From contig JACSSI010000317.1 of NCBI GenBank assembly GCA_014879345.1, forward strand, positions 1 to 6,226: a stretch of 6,226 nt of DNA, read 5' to 3'. The notes beneath the pieces are model-generated. The model saw only the letters and a list, made by a program, of their open reading frames with translations. It was not told the origin of the DNA and ran no database searches. The DNA is from Anaerolineae bacterium (GTDB taxonomy: Bacteria > Chloroflexota > Anaerolineae > Promineifilales > Promineifilaceae). Of the stretch, positions 4,358-6,226 are shown in pieces; the first letter of the stretch is position 1, and every line of letters starts with the position of its first letter. Both the position numbers and the translations under genes were made by a program.

Positions 4358-5944
4358 ATGAATGAACCTGATTGGCTCACCAGCCGCAACCATGCATCAC
4401 CACAAAAAACAGCACTGATCATCTCTGGTGATCAGTGGACATACGCTGAATTAGACCAAATGGTTAACAGCGTCTGTGCGCAGTTGATAGAAGTTGGCGT
4501 GGAGTCTGGTGAATTTGTGGGCGTGTTGATGCCCAACTGCCTGGAATATGTGTGCCTCATTCATGCGCTGGCGCGGCTAGGTGTCGTTCTTGTGCCACTC
4601 AATATGCGGTTAACGGAGCGTGAGTTAGCGTGGCAAGTGGCACACGTGGGCTGCAAATTGGTTCTCGTTGATTCAATTCACGCGAAAAAACTGACAACTT
4701 GTGAACAAGTCATCATCAATCCCGAATGGCTGCACACGCACGATTCATTCACAATTCACAATTCTCAATTCACAATTCACAATTATCAGGCCATCGTCTT
4801 CACCTCCGGCACCTCCGGCAACCCCAAAGGCGTGCCGCTCACCTTCAACAACCACTTTCACAGTGCCATGTCGTCAGCCTATCGGCTGGGCGTGCTACCG
4901 GATGATGTGTGGCTCAGTTGTCTGCCGCTCTACCATGTGGGCGGGCTGGCGGTGATTTGGCGGAGCTGTTTGTATGGAACGGCCGTTAATCTGCATCCCC
5001 GTTTCATCTTAGAAGAAGTCAATCAGGCGCTCGACACCCTGCCCATCACGCTCATCTCACTTGTGCCAACGATGCTTTACCGCCTCCTGGAAACACGCAA
5101 AAGCTGGCCTGCCTCACTTCGTCTCATTTTGCTGGGCGGTGCCGCAGCCACAAAAGATTTAATAGAACGGACAAATAAATTGCCTAGAACATGGAATAGC
5201 GAACAATCCGTTCACAATTCACAATTCATAATTCATAATTCACAATTCCCCCTCGTCACCACCACCTACGGCCTCACAGAAGCCTCTTCACAAGTGGCTA
5301 CGATGCTGCCAGCAGATGTGGCACGGAAACCGGGCAGTGTGGGCAAGCCGTTGTTGTTCACCAGCGTGGATATTGTGGATGAAAACGGCCGTTCTCTCCC
5401 CCCAAACGAATACGGCGAAATTGTGGTGACAGGGCCAACGGTGATGAGCGGCTATTTTGATAAAGATCAAAGATTAAAGATTGAAGATTCGCATTCCAGC
5501 CCCCAATCTTCAATCTTCAATCCTTCGACAAGCTCAGGACAAGTTCTTCAATCTTCTTTCCACACCGGCGACATCGGCTACCTCGACGACGACGGTGATT
5601 TGTGGATTGTGCAGCGACGCAGTGATTTGATAGTGTCTGGCGGGGAGAATGTGTATCCGGCAGAGGTGGAAGCGGTGCTCAAGAGTCATCCGGCGGTGGC
5701 GGGTGTGTGTGTGGTCGGCCTGCCAGATGCGGAATGGGGGCAGGTGGTGGCGGCGATGGTGCAGTTGGAACCAGGCGCATCGTTGACAGAAGCGGAGTTA
5801 CTAGAGTTCAGTCGAGAACAGTTAGCCCGTTACAAACAGCCGCGACGAGTGAAATTCGGAACCGCTTTGCCATTGACCTCCTCAGGCAAGATCGCACGGC
5901 AAGTGGTTGCCGCACAGTTGGCAGCCAGACCTCCGAGGTTTTAA
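4358..5944 (+). CDS. menE: MenE, o-succinylbenzoate--CoA ligase
   Basis: An adenylate-forming (ANL superfamily) enzyme that converts o-succinylbenzoate, ATP and CoA to OSB-CoA, the substrate of MenB. Core motifs run in order: P-loop FTSGTSGNPKG (148-158), PLYHVGG, TYGLTEASSQ (303-312), HTGDIGYLDDDG (402-413), RRSDLIVSGGENVYPAE (from 420) and the catalytic Lys511 in SSGKIARQ. The YGLTEASSQ, KPGSVGKPL and LPLYHVGGLAVIWRS patterns plus the menD/menB context favour MenE over a generic acyl-CoA ligase. At 528 residues it exceeds the usual 450-490. The excess is three repeat-encoded segments, at about 131-144, 285-297 and 369-400, all in frame and each just before a core motif. The last five residues (RPPRF) and the stop are encoded by the palindrome at 5927. 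The ATG at 4358 fits the family N-terminus; the only upstream Shine-Dalgarno-like sequence is distant. Confidence 0.94.
   Translation: MNEPDWLTSRNHASPQKTALIISGDQWTYAELDQMVNSVCAQLIEVGVESGEFVGVLMPNCLEYVCLIHALARLGVVLVPLNMRLTERELAWQVAHVGCKLVLVDSIHAKKLTTCEQVIINPEWLHTHDSFTIHNSQFTIHNYQAIVFTSGTSGNPKGVPLTFNNHFHSAMSSAYRLGVLPDDVWLSCLPLYHVGGLAVIWRSCLYGTAVNLHPRFILEEVNQALDTLPITLISLVPTMLYRLLETRKSWPASLRLILLGGAAATKDLIERTNKLPRTWNSEQSVHNSQFIIHNSQFPLVTTTYGLTEASSQVATMLPADVARKPGSVGKPLLFTSVDIVDENGRSLPPNEYGEIVVTGPTVMSGYFDKDQRLKIEDSHSSPQSSIFNPSTSSGQVLQSSFHTGDIGYLDDDGDLWIVQRRSDLIVSGGENVYPAEVEAVLKSHPAVAGVCVVGLPDAEWGQVVAAMVQLEPGASLTEAELLEFSREQLARYKQPRRVKFGTALPLTSSGKIARQVVAAQLAARPPRF
4747..4788 (+). repeat. ATTCACA heptamer array 1 in menE
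   Basis: Six 7-bp units: ATTCACA, ATTCACA, ATTCTCA, ATTCACA, ATTCACA, ATTATCA. Read in frame they give the heptapeptide period IHNSQFT twice. The segment sits just before the ATP-binding P-loop of MenE and has no counterpart in the family. The repeat has no stop in any forward frame, because 7 is coprime to 3 and all frames read the same seven codons; the reverse complement would contain TGA. Confidence 0.9.
5210..5248 (+). repeat. ATTCACA heptamer array 2 in menE
   Basis: Five units and a partial sixth: GTTCACA, ATTCACA, ATTCATA, ATTCATA, ATTCACA, ATTC. It is read as VHNSQFIIHNSQF, the same phase-independent heptapeptide as the array at 4747, and lies just before the TYGLTEASS motif. It belongs to the same repeat family as array 1 but was probably inserted separately, since the units differ (ATTCATA here, ATTCTCA there). 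Confidence 0.9.
5462..5555 (+). repeat. Hairpin-forming heptamer array in menE, interrupted by another repeat
   Basis: Left arm of four units (AAAGATC, AAAGATT, AAAGATT, GAAGATT; 5462-5489), a 14-nt spacer, then the complementary unit CAATCTT at 5504-5510 and 5511-5517, a broken unit, a foreign 22-nt repeat (5522-5543) and a final CAATCTT (5549-5555). The plan is that of the menD element at 485-556 and the left arms match at 23 of 24 bases. It encodes about 31 residues between SGYFDKD and the HTGDIGY motif, where ordinary MenE has a short loop. Confidence 0.88.
5522..5543 (+). repeat. CTTCGACAAGCTCAGG repeat nested in the menE heptamer array
   Basis: This stretch is read as PSTSSGQ and interrupts the CAATCTT units of the surrounding array. 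Its sequence has nothing in common with the heptamers, so it appears to be a second element that entered an existing array. I recall this motif and its STSSGQ translation as a widely scattered short repeat in metagenome-derived bacterial genomes; that recollection is not checked here. Confidence 0.75.
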
Positions 5945-5959
5945 AAACCTCGGAGGTCT
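5927..5959. repeat. 33-nt perfect palindrome over the menE stop codon
   Basis: Left arm AGACCTCCGAGGTTTT (5927-5942), central A, right arm AAAACCTCGGAGGTCT (5944-5959). It is identical to the element at 4313 except for the central base, so the two bracket menE. It provides the last five MenE codons and the TAA at 5942-5944. A stable hairpin is expected at the transcript end, but AAAAGGG follows rather than a T-run. Confidence 0.93.
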
Positions 5960-5986
5960 AAAAGGGAAACGGCCGTTTTCAATCTA

Positions 5987-5995
5987 TGCTACAAT
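5987..5995 (+). promoter_or_regulatory. Candidate extended -10 promoter for the Uma2-like gene
   Basis: TGCTACAAT fits the extended -10 form TG-n-TAnAAT. A start of transcription near 6002 would leave a leader of about 15 nt holding the ribosome binding site. No TTGACA-like -35 is present; at that distance lies the end of the palindrome AACGGCCGTT (5968-5977). An extended -10 does not strictly need a -35. This is prediction from pattern only. Confidence 0.55.
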
Positions 5996-6004
5996 ATCAC
6001 CCAA

Positions 6005-6011
6005 GAGGTGA
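6005..6011 (+). promoter_or_regulatory. Ribosome binding site of the Uma2-like gene
   Basis: GAGGTGA matches seven bases of the anti-Shine-Dalgarno complement and ends 5 nt before the ATG at 6017, fixing that start. Confidence 0.8.
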
Positions 6012-6016
6012 ACCTG

Positions 6017-6226
6017 ATGACACAAACCATCACCAAAGAAAAATCTAAAATCACGCCCCCAAAGAAACTCATCACTGGGGAAGAGCTTTTTCGTATGCCC
6101 GACATGGGATCGGCTGAGTTAGTAGCCGGGGAGATCGTGACACAAATACCAACAGGACACCCACATGGATTTATTGAAAGTATGCTTGCTTTCTTTTTAA
6201 ATCTGTTTGTACGAGAGCAAAAATTG
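6017..6226 (+). CDS. Uma2 family (DUF820) protein, 3'-truncated by window edge
   Basis: Seventy codons are visible and the frame is open to the last base. After a basic, polar start, the stretch ITGEELFRMPDMG (19-31), then AELVAGEIVTQIPTGHPHG (33-51) and FIESMLAFFLNLFV, follow the usual Uma2 opening (a short helix, ELV-x-GE-I, P-x-G-x-x-HG). Uma2 proteins are predicted PD-(D/E)xK nuclease-fold proteins, mostly of unknown function and present in many copies in Cyanobacteria, Chloroflexota and Planctomycetota. The catalytic Asp and Glu-x-Lys would lie beyond the window, so activity cannot be judged. Its own promoter-like sequence and the hairpin after menE suggest that it is transcribed apart from the men genes. 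I infer no functional link to menaquinone. Confidence 0.8.
   Translation, partial: MTQTITKEKSKITPPKKLITGEELFRMPDMGSAELVAGEIVTQIPTGHPHGFIESMLAFFLNLFVREQKL

Larger units (their letters stand above)
8..5977. repeat. Ten dispersed copies of the palindrome AACGGCCGTT
   Basis: Exact copies start at 8, 179, 398, 1112, 1203 and 1707 (menD), 4236 (GH43), 4978 and 5384 (menE), and 5968 (spacer before the Uma2 gene). The coordinates given here only bound the set. A given 10-mer is expected about 0.006 times in 6.2 kb of random sequence. The copies in genes are read as Thr-Ala-Val (8, 179, 398, 1112, 4978) or Asn-Gly-Arg (1203, 1707, 4236, 5384); the third codon phase is never used. None is in menB. Confidence 0.95.

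Noticed and set aside
4747..4788. Heptamer arrays as CRISPR
   Set aside because: Units are 7 bp with no spacers, are read within a gene, and no cas genes are present.
5462..5560. menE or menD as pseudogenes because of low-complexity inserts
   Set aside because: All inserts keep the frame, all core motifs and the catalytic Lys/Glu are present, and lengths without the inserts are normal.
5707..5961. Second + strand frame of 84 codons overlapping the menE 3' end
   Set aside because: It overlaps conserved MenE sequence, has no known family, and its end is only the palindrome read in another frame.

Overview
The window is a co-directional (+ strand) piece of a menaquinone (vitamin K2) biosynthesis cluster. 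It holds menD (5' end cut off by the window), menB, a GH43-family glycosidase, menE, and the first 70 codons of a Uma2-family protein. Several enzymes of the pathway (MenF, MenH, MenC, MenA) are not in the window. MenD makes SEPHCHC from isochorismate and 2-oxoglutarate, MenE activates o-succinylbenzoate to its CoA thioester, and MenB closes the ring to DHNA-CoA. The GH43 enzyme, probably a cytoplasmic beta-xylosidase/arabinofuranosidase, sits between menB and menE and has no evident role in the pathway.

Layout: menD 1-1763, menB 1788-2624, GH43 2682-4298, menE 4358-5944, uma2-like 6017-6226 (runs off the end). Spacers are 24-72 bp and there is no gene-free stretch above 300 bp. The menB start has a good Shine-Dalgarno site. 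The Uma2 gene appears to have its own extended -10 promoter, so the men transcription unit may end after menE.

The unusual content is repetitive DNA rather than genes. (1) The 10-bp palindrome AACGGCCGTT occurs ten times, nine of them inside genes and only in two of three codon phases; this resembles the HIP1 palindrome of cyanobacteria in behaviour but not in sequence. (2) Heptanucleotide arrays of several unrelated unit sequences (AAAGATT/CAATCTT, ATTCACA, TACGCAC, AATTGAC-like) are inserted in frame in menD and menE, lengthening both proteins by about 50 residues each. (3) Perfect 33-nt palindromes with 16-bp arms and one central base lie just after menB, after GH43 and over the menE stop codon; the last two are the same element and bracket menE. 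(4) A different short repeat (core CTTCGACAAGCTCAGG) is nested inside one heptamer array. menB is free of all of these.

Organism: a bacterium of intermediate GC that makes menaquinone by the classical MenF-D-H-C-E-B route. The Asp-type MenB, the Uma2 gene and the many small interspersed repeats suggest a Chloroflexota (Anaerolineae-like) genome. That assignment is inference from general resemblance and could be wrong.
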